A stretch of DNA of 64,000 nucleotides from Bufo bufo (taxonomy: Eukaryota; Chordata; Amphibia; Anura; Bufonidae), in NCBI RefSeq assembly GCF_905171765.1, contig NC_053392.1, positions 395,340,119-395,404,118 of the forward strand. Direction: 5' to 3'. The notes under the pieces were generated by a model. The model saw only the letters and a list, made by a program, of their open reading frames with translations, ran no database searches and was not told where the DNA came from. Every line of letters begins with the position of its first letter. The first letter of the stretch is position 1. Shown piece by piece: positions 1 to 11,755 of this stretch. The position numbers and the translations under genes were made by a program.

Positions 1-770
1 TTTACGACCAGAACAGCAGGGAAAGAAAACAAGATTGCAGCAAAATTGATAGGAAAGGAAGATAAACATGTTAAGTCTAAGGAAATATATTAATAAGAAA
101 GCAGCCAACCCCTTTAATTAGCAATTAGTGAGGATGCAGATAGAGTTGACAGTGGCCACCAGCAGTATCTCTTCCTATCTGGATCTGGTCACGTCACACT
201 GCGCGTGACTGTGATTGTTACACCTCTGGCCATGAAAAGAGAATATATTTTGTAAAGGGCAAGTTGATATTTTCAGTTGTAGAATTATGCACACAAAACT
301 GGACCGGGTTGTAACACTGACAACATTGAAATGCTTACCTCTAGGCAAATTTATTCAAAGTATTCACTGAAGGATAGCGGATGGTCGTATGCAGCAATGA
401 AGCTCTTTGTCTTTTGAGCAGCATTTTTCAGGGATCATGAGCACAGTGGGATAGATTTACAGTACTTCTCCATCCTGGGAAATTTGAATATTTCATGCAA
501 GTAGCATTGATATTCCATAAACGTATTGTTAATTGTTTGTTTGTTCACTTTGTGCTATCTGTAGAATGCAGGAGGGAGAGGGAAAAAACAGAATCGTCAC
601 ATGGCACCATTAATGTGAAGAGAACATAATGATAACTGCAGAGGTATTTGCCTTAAAGGAATAGCAAACCTAGAGATGAATGATTGCCTATCTTCACATT
701 TTTCATAAGATTTTAAGGGAGCAGCCTTGGAAAAATCTTTCAGAGAATATCCTTCACCAAAGGGGTGCAG
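1..770. other. No gene seen (unassigned DNA)
   Basis: AT-rich sequence with no open frame longer than chance, no terminal inverted repeats and no repeat family that I recognise. I see nothing to annotate here. Confidence 0.6.
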
Positions 771-908
771 CTTAAAGGGGTTTTCCAGAATTTTGTATTC
801 ATGGCCTTTCCTCAGGAGAAGCCAATGTCTAATCTTCAGGGGTCAACTCTCCACAGCCTTGCCAATCAGCTGTTCCTGAGTAGCTCTGGTGCTGGAACTA
901 CATCTCTG

Positions 909-1000
909 TCCATTGTGTAGTGGACAGAGCTGGTTACTACAGCTCTGCTTCCAGTCACTCCAATGATTGCTGTAACCAGCTCTGTCCACTACACAATGGA
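909..1000. repeat. 28-bp perfect inverted repeat
   Basis: Positions 909-936 are exactly the reverse complement of 973-1000, with a 36-bp spacer. It lies inside the MITE and can form a hairpin. Confidence 0.85.
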
Positions 1001-1023
1001 TGGAACTTTGTAGCTCTGGCGGC

Positions 1024-1274
1024 CAGGGGCAGATTGGCCATAGACCTTACAGGGAAATTTCCCAGGGGCCCCCCAGTGGAAGTTTTTGGGAATGAATCTT
1101 GTGCTGCTGGCAGTATTTTGTGAAGGACTGTGGTATTTGGCTCTGTTGGGGTAGTATAACATGCCACAATATGGTATTTCTGGCCCTGCCTTCCATCAAT
1201 TTGGACACAACTACAAAATGGGGCCACCTTTAGTATTTTTTCCAGGGCCACTTTAAGTTCTCAGTTTGCCCCTG
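1024..1274. mobile_element. Nested hAT-type MITE (251 bp)
   Basis: Termini are CAGGGGCAGATTGG on the left and a right end finishing in GCCCCTG. It is flanked by the 8-bp direct repeat ctggcggc (1016-1023) and ctggcagc (1275-1282), seven of eight matching. CAG-type ends with an 8-bp duplication are the signature of hAT transposons. It has no transposase and is inserted in the surrounding MITE, so it is younger than its host. Confidence 0.75.
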
Positions 1275-1390
1275 CTGGCAGCTATTGCAGGCGCTGAAGC
1301 TACTCGGGAACAGCTGATTGGTGGGGGTGCTGGGTGACAGATGATCAGATATTGATGGTCTATCAATAAAAAAATCCTGGAAAACCCCTT

Positions 1391-2308
1391 ATCATGTCTG
1401 GTTTCTTATTGCAGACAAGGTAGAGGAGTCTGTTCTGCAGCCAGTTGCCTTATGTCCAGAGAAGGTTGGACTTGAGATTTGTGAGCTGAAGGTAATGGTT
1501 GATCTCCAGAGACTCAAACTGTAAAACAATACTGATTTAGTTCTCAGAGTATTGATTGCCTTAGTAGACATCAACTGTGCAAACTAGGTTTGGAAATTTC
1601 ATAAAAATAAAACATCTGCTGTTTATTTCTTCACGTAAATCTCTTGTTGCATGTAATCAGCAGTGACTTTAAAGTGTAGTCTGCTCCTGTGGCATGGTTC
1701 GTCTAATGAATGACTTCTTCTACCTAATGAGTCTTGTCAGGAATACAGCATGCCTTTGCTGAATAGTAGGACGCATACTGGATTCTGACAATAGTGGCTT
1801 CTAATTAGACAGTATAAATGTAGCATAACTACAGGCAGAGCCAGAGTTTACATTTTCTAAAATAGAATCTGTCAAACAGACAAACTTCATTTCTTATGCT
1901 CGTGATGTTGCAGTTATAGTCTCTTCCCCATCCACCCTCAAGGTGTTTTGGCTCTCATTTAAGAAACTGGCTCCTTACATAATTTCTGTAAGGAATTTCA
2001 GTTCATTGTAAAGATGTCATTCTGCCTGCTATACAGAAATGACAACAACTTTCAGAGACGGCTTAAGGAGCTGGTCATTTAACAGTAGGGCAGCAATGGA
2101 TTTCTGGATTGGTGCTGGGGTTAGAAGCATGAAGCTTCCATAGGTTGTGAAGTATGCACGTTCAGATACTGGTCCCTGTTCTGTGGAAGAAATAGGCTGT
2201 AGTTGCACTGTTACAGATATATGCATGTATATAGCGTTTACTGAATAGTAAAACTAGGTTATCTTTCATTGCAAAACTCTAGTCTTTCACTGACCTTTGT
2301 AATACAAT
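1391..2308. other. No gene seen (unassigned DNA)
   Basis: Low-complexity-poor, AT-rich sequence. The short open frames on both strands have no recognisable domain. Confidence 0.6.
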
Positions 2309-2560
2309 CAGTGTTGGACTGGGGTACCTAGGGCCTACCTACTATACCAACCCCCTGTAAACCTGCCCACCCATCCTTTACCCGATCTTGGTTCTCCACC
2401 CTAACTCCCTCTTCTATTCACACCTCACTCAGACTACCTAGAGCTGCCAGCCCTTTGGCACTGCCATTTTCCTTAACCCACTTCCAATGTCCTTGTTGTA
2501 AAAATCTACACTCCAGCCCCTTGTTCGCAACACACCCCTCTTTTATTTAATCTGGCATTG
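2309..2560. mobile_element. Left part of a hAT-like element
   Basis: Starts with CAGTGTTGGACTGGGG, which resembles a CAG-type hAT end that I recall as abundant in frog DNA, followed by a C-rich stretch. No matching right end was found nearby, so it is probably truncated. Confidence 0.4.
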
Positions 2561-2583
2561 ATGTAAAATGAGTCACAGATTTA

Positions 2584-2780
2584 AAGGGGTTGCGGAACCT
2601 GGATATAAGCTCTTCTTTATTCTTTTACTATCTATGAGTGGAGCATCAGAGCATGCTCCCCCTTGCCTTGCATCACGTAGAGCAAGAGTACTGCTGGTGA
2701 CATAACGGGCTTCACATCACTACGCTAGGCAGAGACTTCCACCTAGCAGTGAGCCCGTTGACGTCACTGGCACAAATGGG
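2584..2780. mobile_element. Possible MITE fragment with internal hairpin
   Basis: Begins TAAAGGGGTTGCGGAACC, a MITE-like edge. It contains an imperfect inverted pair around 2699-2716 (gacataacgggcttcac) and 2748-2766 (gtgagcccgttgacgtc). The right end is not resolved. Confidence 0.35.
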
Positions 2781-2841
2781 TGGTCGGAGGCTGTTTTGAA
2801 AGTAGGTACTATGCTTTGTTGCAAGGATCTATGAATCATCT

Positions 2842-3075
2842 ATTTATTATTTATTTTACATACTTATATGGCGCTGCTATATTCCACAGCGCTTTATAGA
2901 CATTAGCATCAGGCTGTCCCCAGTGGGGATCACAATGGGTTTTCTCTCAGTATGTCTTTTTAATGTGGGAAACCGGAGTACCCAGAGGAAACCCACACAA
3001 ACACAGGGAGAACAAACAAACTCCATGCAGATGTTGTCCTTGGTCGGATTCGAACCTAGGACCCCAGCACTACTG
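2842..3075 (-). mobile_element. V-SINE/HE1-like tRNA-derived SINE
   Basis: Read on the minus strand, it contains a tRNA B-box (GGTTCGAATCC, plus strand 3049-3059). This is followed by the GGGTTTCCTCTGGGTACTCC segment that I recall from HE1/V-SINE-type SINEs of fish and amphibians, and then by an AT-rich tail near 2845-2860. It is transcribed by RNA polymerase III when intact and mobilised by a partner LINE. The copy is diverged and is not a tRNA gene. A GATA array begins right after its tRNA-like head. Confidence 0.7.
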
Positions 3076-3078
3076 TTG

Positions 3079-3110
3079 TCTATCTATTTATCTATCTACC
3101 TACCTATCTT
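3079..3110. repeat. Short (TATC)n / GATA array
   Basis: About eight imperfect TATC units directly beside the SINE head. Confidence 0.85.
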
Positions 3111-3270
3111 TGAAATTATTAATCGTAAATGCAGAGAAAAAACAAACTCTGCCATTTAAATGTTAAATGCATTTTATTATCAAATGGCAGAAAATGCATT
3201 TGCAAGAGGCTTATGCATTGTTAGTGTTGATAGTGCTTAAAAGAACAATTTCTGAAAACCTTTATATAGT

Positions 3271-3500
3271 TAAAGGGGTATTCCAGTTTTATCAAATTAT
3301 CCCCTAACCTCAGGACAGGGGATAACTATTGGATCAGTGGGGGTCCTACCACTGATACTGCCGGGACCCCCACTGATCATGAGAACTTGGGCCACAAACT
3401 CCTTGAAGCCCCCTGAAATGAATGGAGTGAGTGGTCTGATGTGCGTGGCCACTCCATTCATTTCTATGGGAGTTTCGGAGAAAGCCGAACGTAGTTTTGT
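3271..3500. mobile_element. MITE fragment with GGGGTCC palindromes
   Basis: Begins TAAAGGGGTATTCCAG. It contains a GGGGTCC...GGGACCCCC hairpin (about 3348-3372) and a second inverted pair around ATGAATGGAGTG and CACTCCATTCAT (3417-3463). The right end is missing or diverged. Confidence 0.5.
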
Positions 3501-3579
3501 ATACAGGAACTATGTTTTAGACACCGGTCTTCATAATCCCTTTAGCTGGCGGTAGAACTGCCAAAGTCATGTAGAGTCT

Positions 3580-3850
3580 CCAGCCTCTACAAACCTTTGT
3601 GTATTCACCGCCAGTCTAAATGTAAGACAGCTTCCATTCTGGCTTAAATTGAGACAATTTTCTACTCCTGAAACAGGCGTAGAAAATGATGAATGAGACA
3701 GGTCTGCCGGTCTGGCCTCTTCCCCGCCTCCGCCACATTTTTAGACTGGAGTGAGCTGGGAAAAGTCGCAGATTGTGGCGCAAATAACTTTTGTGCTGGA
3801 ATCTGCATCAGAAATATGTCTAATATAGACGTATATAGTAAATGACCCTA
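3580..3850. repeat. Dispersed repeat ending in TAAATGACCC
   Basis: Degenerate inverted organisation ending near 3838-3850 with a GTAAATGACCC edge. A similar edge occurs near 4541-4553, so both are probably diverged MITE ends. Confidence 0.35.
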
Positions 3851-4624
3851 TATGTATTTTAAAAGAAAGTAATTTAATACGTGAAGTCTAGCAAAGTCTA
3901 CAATTATCCATGTGTGAAAACTGCTGTGTTTGGCAGTAAGGCGGACAAAAGGTACGAGGTCACAAATAACTGTAATGGATTCTGATAAGGGTCTGTGCTA
4001 TTCATTTAGAAGGCGCCATGGAGGCTTTGTCCTATGGAACAATCAATAGAAAAAAGGGCTTTGTAGGTTCCAAAATAACAAGCAGAATGTTGTTTCTGTG
4101 ATAATGTTACCTATGATATATCCTCATTCACACTGATATAGCAGATCTTTTCTAACAAATGACATTCATGCTCAGTTCTAAGGTTTTTTTGGGGTAGAAT
4201 TTTTTTAGTCACTCATTTTAATTATTTTTTTTTTTAGATGTTTTTTCCTATAGAGAAGTTAATGAGAAACCACTTGAAGAAAAAAATCACACTTAGAACA
4301 TGTGGTGATTTCAAAAGTGCCAAGGAATAAAAAAAAACACCAGTCTACTGTCTTGAAACACCACTACAAAAAAGCAGGGCATGTTATAATTGCCTATTGA
4401 CCTCCAGCATGTAACATCTGGCCACAGCATTTTGTGCAAAAAACATCTGAGACCAGCGTAAAAGATAAAAAGTCTCAAACTTTTGAGCAAAATGCACTTT
4501 GTGTCAAACATTGTGACTTTTTTTTATACCGAAAACCACAAGTAAATGACCCCAATACAGTTTGCACTTTATTTGGAATATTTGTGGCTGATTGGTTGTG
4601 ATGAAAAGTTGTAGTGCACATAAG
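3851..4624. other. No gene seen
   Basis: AT-rich DNA with homopolymer runs. The only structure is the second GTAAATGACCCC edge near 4541, which suggests an old MITE end. Confidence 0.5.
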
Positions 4625-4995
4625 AACACATAGGGTGGTGTTGATGACTTACCCGTATGATAGGTCATAAATATCTGTTTGGTGGGGGTCCAACTCCTGG
4701 CACACCCGCCAATTTCAATCAACTGTTTGAAGAGGCCGCGGTGCTCTGGTGAGCACTGCAGCCTCTTCCTAAGCCAATGACATCACATTCATCAGACACA
4801 TGGCCTATGTGCCACTCAGACCTATTCAAGTGAATGGACCTGCGCTGTAATACCAAGCACTGCTACTATACAATGTACAATGCTGTGCTTGGTAACTAAG
4901 AGGAGGCTGCAGCTTTGTGGGGGTGCCGGGACTCAGACGGACATCCACCAATCAGATATTAATGAACTATCATAAGGAAACCCCTCTAAGAAAAC
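4625..4995. mobile_element. MITE of the CCTATCATAAGG family
   Basis: Contains the same ordered blocks as 25470-25840: GGTGGGGGTCC or similar, a CATCACATTC segment, TTCAAGTGAATGG, and a right side AGATATTAATGAACTATC followed by AAACCCCTCTAA. It is noncoding. Two diverged copies in one window support a dispersed family. Confidence 0.55.
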
Positions 4996-6144
4996 CCCTG
5001 TAACATTATCAGAGCAAAGTCACCTGTTAATTATATACTTATATGAGGTTTAACCAAATACAAGTCTTTTCCTGTCACTGGGCCTAACCTTTCCGAATAT
5101 GTGTGTACAGAAAAATTTGCCATTTCATCAACAGAATGCTGCAAATGCATAAAATCACAGCCTGACAATTCTGTTTATATAAATACCCAAGAAATATTTC
5201 CCTGCCACTTATTAGTTACGGTAACCGTCCTATAAAAATAAAGCTAAGTGCACCTTATCACTCACCTGTGATTGATTTAAAAGCTTTTATGCTTTTTAGA
5301 TAATTTTGCTTCAGTGATAAATCACAAAATAATAACTTTTATGCTTGTGATGTACTGAAGATAAATTTTGTTAAATAATTAGAGTTCGGTTTTTGACAGA
5401 TAAACTATATTCTAAGAGCTTTTTGGGTGTGTTCATAAGAAAATTGAATATGCATAAAGCTTTCAGTAAAATGTTGCCAAGGAGACACTTATGTAAAAAA
5501 AATTTGGACTAGAGAGTTGTGGAATCATCAGCATGTGTCATATCTGATGCATGGCTTACTTACTTTGCAATATATTTATATACAGTGTATGTAATATTGA
5601 TCTGAATTTTAATGTATTGTGCTTTACGGGGAAACCTTGTGTAGGGATTGCTTGGTACCTACCTTCACTGCTAAGAGTTGTCTTTTATTAAATTGGCACA
5701 TAGTGATTTTCCGATTTTAAATAGTTTACATTATGGTGAAATTTATGATTTGCAGTGTTTTTTTTGTGTGTCAGTTTTAAGTCTGTCTTTGTTTTGTGTA
5801 GTTGCCCCAAATTTCTGAAGTGGCACCCATTTTTATTAAATTTGGTGCAGTGCGATGTGGTTTAGTCACTATCGGTGAAAGTTTCCCATCGTAAATGAGA
5901 TATAACACTGTTCGAATCTCTAATCCCACCCAACTTTTTACTCCACTCCTGAAAGTGGCAAAGCTTACCAAGTGTCGCAGAAATAGGCACAAAATGTCAC
6001 ACGCAACATCTCTTCTGAAACTTTTAAGCAGCAAAACTGGTGTAGCAGATTTTATGATTGATATCCAGTGTGTTTATTAACTACTTTAATGAAGTTTGAC
6101 CTTTGTTTTTAAAGAGGTTCTAATACACTGAATAGTCATGGTTT
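4996..6144. other. No gene seen
   Basis: AT-rich DNA. A stretch near 5760-6070 (a GCCCCAAATTTCTGAAG block and its partial complement) looks repeat-derived, but I could not delimit it. Confidence 0.5.
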
Positions 6145-6148
6145 TTAA

Positions 6149-7901
6149 CCCCTTAAGGACCGGGCACATTTTCACCTTAAGGACCAGGCCATTTTTTGGA
6201 AATCTGACCAGTGTCACTTTAAGTGCTAATAACTTTAAAACAATTTGACTTATCCAGGCCATTCTGAGATTGTTTTTTCGTCACATATAGTACTTCATGA
6301 CACTGGTAAAATGAAGTCCAAAAAAAAATTTTTTTTGCACAAAAAAATACCTAATTTACCAAAAATTTTGAAAAATTTGCAAATTTCAAAGTTTCAGTTT
6401 CTCTACTTCTGTAATACATAGTAATACCACAAAAAATTGTGATGACTTTACATTCCCCATATGTCTACTTCATGTTTGAATTATTTTGGGAATTATATTT
6501 TATTTTTTGGGGATGTTATAAGGCTTAGAAGTTTAGAAGCAAATCTTTAAATTTTTCTGAAATTTACAAAAACTCAATTTTTAGGGACCAGTTCAGGTCT
6601 GAAGTCACTTTGCGAGGCTTACATAATAGAAACCACCCAAAAATGACCCCATCTAAGAAACTACACCCCTCAAGGTATTCAAAACTGATTTTGCATACAT
6701 TGTTAACCCTTTAGGTGTTGCACAAGAGTTATTGGCAAATGGGGAGGAAATTTGAGAATTTCATTTTTTTGTCAAATTTTTCATTTTAACCCATTTTTTC
6801 CAGTAACAAAGCAAGGGTTAACAGCCAAACAAGACTGTATCTTTATTTCCCTGACTCTGCCGTTTACAGAAACACCCAATATGTGGCCGTAAACTACTGT
6901 ACGGCCACACAGCGGGGCGTAGAGTGAAAGGTGCGCCATTTGGTTTTTGGAAGGCTGATTTTTATGGACTGGTTTATTTACACCATGTCCCATTTGAAGC
7001 CCCCCTGATGCACCCCTAGAGTAAAAAATCCAAAAAAGTGACCCCATTTTAGAAACTAAGGGATAGGGTGGCAGTTTTGTTGGTACTAGTTTAGGGTACA
7101 TATGATTTTTGGTTGCTCTATATTACACTTTTTATGCGGCAAGGTAACAAGAAATTGCTTTTTTGGCACGTTTATTTTTTTTGTTATTTACAACATTCAT
7201 CTGACAGGTTAGATTATGTGGTAATTTTATAGAGCAGATTGTCACGGACGTGGCGATAACTAATATGTATACAATTTTTTTTATTTATGTAAGTTTTATA
7301 CAATAACTTCATTTTTAAAACCAAAAAAATGTTTTAGTGTCTCCATAGTCTAAGAGCCATAGTTTTTTCAGTTTTTGGGCGATTATCTTGAGTAGGGTCT
7401 AATTTTTTGCGGGATGAGATGAAGGTTTGATTGGCACTATTTTGGGGTGCATATGACTTTTTGATCGCTTGCTATTACACTTTTTGTGACATAAGATGGC
7501 AAAAAAATTGCTTTTTTTACACCGTTTTTTTTTTTTTTTTTTTTTACGGTGGTCACCTGAGGGGTTAGGTCATGTGCATCAAATTGTGCAGGGGTGCAGG
7601 GGGGGGGGTAAAAAATATTGATTTTAGGCACTCTAAAGTTTCTGATCCCCGTGGTCAGGGACCGCGGGGATCAGAAACTGCAAAAAGCGCAGCTTTTGCG
7701 ATCGCCGACACGGGGGGGGGTCACATGACCCCCCCTGGCGTTGTGACAGGATGCCGGCTGAATGATTTCAGCCGGCATCCTGTTCAGATTAACCCCTGGG
7801 GCGCCGGAATGCCTATTTAAAGTTAGGACGTACCGGTACGTCCTGGGTCCTTAAGGACTCGGGAAATAGGGCGTACCGGTACAGCCTATGTCCTTAAGGG
7901 G
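6149..7901. mobile_element. Nonautonomous TTAA-target transposon, copy 1 (1.75 kb)
   Basis: The left end is CCCCTTAAGGAC and the right end GTCCTTAAGGGG, perfect inverted 12-mers. Each is flanked by TTAA (6145-6148 and 7902-7905), the target duplication used by piggyBac and Kolobok transposons. No transposase frame is present. The interior holds GC-rich hairpins near 7645-7675 and 7740-7790 and a CGTACCGGTACG palindrome near 7808-7885. A second, larger and inverted copy lies at 28980-34029 and a left edge of a third at 63458. Which TTAA superfamily it belongs to cannot be decided from ends alone. Confidence 0.8.
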
Positions 7902-7905
7902 TTAA

Positions 7906-8349
7906 AGAGGACCTGTCACCTCTCCTGACATGTCTGTTTTAATAGCTTCATGCATTCCCCATGTAATAACAATTCTGGAGCATCTATTCTTATGTCTGTA
8001 TGTTGTGCCATTTCTCTATTATTTCTACTAGAAGTTATGAATTATTACTATTAGCCTTCAGTAAGGGTACAGAGGGGAGGTAACCAGTTGGGGGGGTGTA
8101 CCTGCACAGCCTGAAAATGGCAGCACTGATTGGATAGAGTCAGTCTGTGCAGGGACACACCCCCAACTTGTTACCTCCTCTCTGTACCCTTACTGCAGAC
8201 TGCTAGTAATTATTCATAACTTCTTGCTGAAATAATGAAGGAACAACAGAGCTATAGTGCTATAAGAATAGATGCTCCTAAATTGTTATTATTAGGGAAA
8301 TGCATGGAGCTATTAAAACCGGCATGTCATGAGTGGTGGATAGTCCTCT
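7906..8349. mobile_element. TTAA-flanked foldback MITE (444 bp)
   Basis: Termini AGAGGACCTGTCACC and a right end finishing in GTCCTCT are flanked by TTAA at 7902-7905 and 8350-8353. The arms are long imperfect inverted repeats: for example GAGGGGAGGTAACCAGTTGG (about 8072) pairs with a segment near 8165-8185. Its left TTAA is also the right TTAA of the preceding element, so the two lie back to back with no spacer. Confidence 0.75.
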
Positions 8350-8353
8350 TTAA

Positions 8354-9050
8354 CGATAACATGCTAACTTTCTGCAACTGACACATACATTGTTTTCTTT
8401 ACAGGGTTAATATAAAAAGGATATGTAGTAAGTTTCTCCTGCTACTGGCAACTGTAGCCTTTGATTTTACTTAAATGCAGATAATTGAATCTATATCAGG
8501 AATAAACAGAGCTCAGGCCTCTGATATGTAAACATGGAATAAAGAATATGCGACATTGTGTATAGCAGCAAAATATATATTCTATAGCTAGAATAATTCT
8601 AGAAGGTAACTGAAAAAATAGAAAGCAAAAATGTTTCCCTAACGGTAACTAAGCTTTAATGAAAGAGAAGCTGAACCACCACAGATGTACCACATTATTT
8701 ATTTCTGTGTGAACTTTTGGCTATGCTGCCTATACTCAAATTTTAATTGCCTTGAAGAGAATAACCATTTGACAGGACCCTTGCTAATAGCATACGTCCA
8801 TGCAGACAGCGGGTGTCTGCTAGAGCAGAAGAAAAATAATAGAAATTTCGGCTCTGCACAGTTTACTGCAGTTATATAGCAACAAATAAAATTATGAAAG
8901 ATTAAAAGGAAATATCTAAGAAAAAAGACTTTGTAGGAGCTTACATAATGGCTCTGATTAACTTAAATTTTGAACATCCTGTTACATACGTGATGCTAAA
9001 GAGTATAGATTTTTTACTCTCAATCACTAACAAGTCATTCAGAAGAAAAA
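8354..9050. other. No gene seen
   Basis: AT-rich unassigned sequence. A short open frame near 8685-8879 has no recognisable domain. Confidence 0.55.
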
Positions 9051-9052
9051 AA

Positions 9053-9122
9053 TATCTGTCTATCTATTTATCTATCTCATATCTATCTATTTATCTATCT
9101 TTCTATCTCTTATCTACCTGTA

Positions 9123-9170
<48 letters not shown>

Positions 9171-9178
9171 CATCTATT
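9053..9178. repeat. (TATC)n / GATA array
   Basis: Imperfect, then perfect, TATC units over about 125 bp. Read on the minus strand it lies directly downstream of the LINE 3' end. Confidence 0.95.
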
Positions 9179-10632
9179 TCAAATCAGCTTTATTGGCAGG
9201 ACTAAATACATATTAGCATTGTCAAAGCAAGTGGGAAATAAATGGATTGGGGTGGGGGATGTGGGTAGCGGCACATCCAGAGTGGTTGTATAGGAGTCCA
9301 TGGCATATCACTCTCCTCTCAGTCTATGGCAGGCACTGACATATTGTGCTGCTATGGCCGCTGTGTTCTTCTCCTCCCCCAGCAGTATAGATAGTGTCTC
9401 TTCCTCCTCCATGGAGGTGAAGTCTGGGCAGAGATCAGACAGTCTCCTGAAGTGAGTGTCCCTCACTGCTATTTATATTTGGGGCACTGCAGAAGGAAGT
9501 GGGCATCATACTCCACAGCCTCCTGTTCACACTGCTGGCACAGTCTGCTCTCCCTGTGCTCGTAGTTCTGTTGGCGCCGCCCAGATTCAATGAGCAGGCT
9601 TTGGGCGCTCAGTCTGCAGCAGCTCAGGGTTTGTCAGTCTCTGGGTTTGGGGAGTTTCTCCAGATATGGAGCCAGTTTGTACTCCCTCTGCAGGCTCTGG
9701 TATATTGTTAGATTCTGTGATGTTATGTCACTCCTCCAGACTCTGATATACTCTTTGTTCTTATATATTGTTTTCTGAAATTCCCTTCTGGATTTCAGGC
9801 TGTGCTGGTTGGTGGCCTGGTCAGGCTGGGTTTTGGTGACTTGTTTCGGGGTGCTTAATTTTTTTTAAAGCTTCTTGGTACATTTGGTGGTATGAGCTGG
9901 GACTGATGCTATGTAGATGGGCTCATGGGCTCTGAATTGCAGCACTCTTTTCTGGACAGCAATGTATAGTAGGAATATGCCCAGGCGTTGTTACAGGTGC
10001 TCCGATGGACCTGGAGAAGATATTTTGCAGAATTTTAGATGGCATATTTCCGTTGGCCCAGAGTCCCACTTTGACCAGTCTGGGTATGTATTCAGACCCA
10101 AGACTTCGCTGCCATGCAGAAGGATGCTTTGAGATGATACATACACCTGATGGCATAGAAGGTTTTGAACACCTTGTCTTTCAGTGTCTCTATGGCTTGC
10201 TTAAAGCTTCTGGACTGGCTAATTTCTAGTCTGAGGTAGGTGAACCTGTCAGTTTCTGAAAGTGGACAGTTGTTTAACAGGAAGGGAGGATGCCCGGCTG
10301 GTTTGTCTTCTGGAACACTATGATGTTGGTACTCTTTGGATTGATGGGCAGTGCCCACGAAGTGCTGAATTTCTCGAGGATTTTCAGGTTATCTTACAGA
10401 AAGCAGAAATTTTACCTGGGTAGTTGGCTAGGTCATTCCTGTCTCCGCTCTTGTGTATGGGGGTGAAGAGGCCATGGTTCCAGCTCTGGGGGAAGTAGCC
10501 GGCACTGAGCACATCATTGAAGAGTTATACTTTTGCGGCCTGGATACCTGGTGGGCTGTATTTTATCATTTCTAGGAGGATCCCATCTGGGCCTCTGGCT
10601 TTTTACTCTTGATCAATGAGATCAATTATCTA
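9179..10632 (-). mobile_element. Decayed, 5'-truncated LINE (minus strand)
   Basis: On the minus strand, fragments of a non-LTR polyprotein follow one another in the expected order: an RT block, a connecting region and a C-terminal cysteine/histidine block. The 3' side ends in AATAAAGCTGATTTG and runs straight into GATA repeats. GATA repeats also flank the 5' side at 10641. I cannot assign the clade with confidence. Confidence 0.65.
9480..10615 (-). pseudogene. LINE polyprotein fragments (RT to C-terminus)
   Basis: Minus-strand reading shows three segments of a non-LTR reverse-transcriptase protein in different frames. Around 10615-10390 is the KARGPDG, EMIK, FPQSW, PIHKSGD, NYPG sequence typical of the start of an RT domain. 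Around 10358-10092 is a post-catalytic block with ...TDRFTYLRLEIS... and ...DKVFKTFYAIR.... Around 9600-9490 is a C-terminal CxxC...HFLLQCPKY zinc-knuckle-like block. The YADD catalytic box was not found, so the core is deleted. Stops and frameshifts separate the blocks, so it cannot make a working enzyme. Confidence 0.6.
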
Positions 10633-10640
10633 TTTTTCCA

Positions 10641-10645
10641 CCTGC

Positions 10646-10676
<31 letters not shown>

Positions 10677-10772
10677 GCTATCTATCTTTCTACCTTTCTA
10701 TCTATCATTTACAGTATCTATCCATCTAATATCTATTTTTCCACCTGTCTATATATAATTTATCTATCTATC
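10641..10772. repeat. (TATC)n / GATA array, imperfect
   Basis: TATC units interrupted by TTTC, CATC and AT-rich variants on the 5' side of the minus-strand LINE. Confidence 0.9.
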
Positions 10773-11283
10773 AAGCTATGTATATACTGTGTACAATGAA
10801 CACATGTAAAACTTTATATGATTTTATGCTATTCATCAAATCTTGGAAACAGAATAAATCTTAAGAGGCTTTCCTTTTGTATACAGGATGTGGCTTAGTG
10901 GTTTAAATCAGTGAGTGTATATGTTGAAAGCCTAAATGGCATAAATGATGCTGCCTGAATACATTACTAATTTCAGTGTATTATCCCATGTGGTAAGCCC
11001 TCTCATCCTCTGCCAAATGTCTTGGAATTATCTAAAACCTTTATTTACTAATCTACTTACTGTTTGTTTGTTTGTTTGTTTTTCTTTAGGAGCCAAATTC
11101 CAATTTTGACTGAATTTTGCTGATCAGTTTGACACATATGTAAAAGACATGCACACTTGGCTCAGCTGAGCATGCATGTGTACTGAATGGAGAGAGGGGA
11201 GTAAGCCGCTGTCTGCATCTTATCTTACCAAGAACAAAAGGATCAGTCACGTTAAAATCTAACTGCCAATTTATATAGTCACA
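10773..11283. other. No gene seen
   Basis: Unassigned DNA. It contains a short (TTTG)n run at about 11061-11080 and a weak SINE-like GTGGCTTAGTGGTTTAAAT segment at 10890. Confidence 0.5.
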
Positions 11284-11755
11284 GAAAGATTAAATAGATT
11301 GTCTCACTTTAGCAAATAGCATTTATGTAGAGAAAATTAATACAAGGCAATTTACTAATGTATTGTGATTGTCCATATTTCCTCCTTTGCTGACCTGATT
11401 CATTTTGCCATCACATTGTACGCTGCTCATTTCCATGGTTACGGCCATCCTACAAACTAGCAGCGGTAGCCACTCTTCCACACTCAAGGAAAAAGGCTGG
11501 CCTATTACTCACTTCCATGGTCCCAGCCACCAGAGAGGCCTGCACTTTTTCCTATAGCCTGCTAGCACGATCACTGTTGCTGGATCACAGGGTGGTCGTA
11601 ACCATGGAAACAAGCGGTATATAATGTGAAGGAAAATGAATCCAGCCAGCAAAGGAAGCAATATGGACAATCACAATACATTAGTAAGTGGCTTGTATTA
11701 ACTTTCTCTACATGATAAATACCATTCACTGAAGTGAGACAACCTTCTTTAAGAA
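11284..11755. mobile_element. Long foldback MITE (about 470 bp)
   Basis: The left arm (tctcactttagcaaatagca, then an arm with ttactaatgtattgtgattg) is matched in inverted order by the right arm at 11650-11750 (caatcacaatacattagtaa, then gaagtgagac). The centre carries paired CCATGGTTACG and CGTAACCATGG blocks. A truncated copy lies at 24442-24780. It is noncoding. Confidence 0.75.

Larger units (their letters stand above)
775..1390. mobile_element. Foldback MITE with GGGGTTTTCCAG termini
   Basis: The left end reads AAAGGGGTTTTCCAG and the right end reads CTGGAAAACCCCTTA, an inverted match. The body holds the 'cagctgattggtgggggtgc' type module that recurs in related copies near 4.6-5.0 kb, 25.5-25.8 kb and 58.4-58.7 kb. 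It has no coding capacity, so it is a nonautonomous DNA transposon. A separate 251-bp element sits inside it. I did not identify a clear target-site duplication, so the superfamily is left open. Confidence 0.65.

Noticed and set aside
3049..3059. GGTTCGAATCC B-box on the minus strand as a tRNA gene
   Set aside because: No cloverleaf, acceptor stem or anticodon arm can be formed. The surrounding sequence is a V-SINE-like body.
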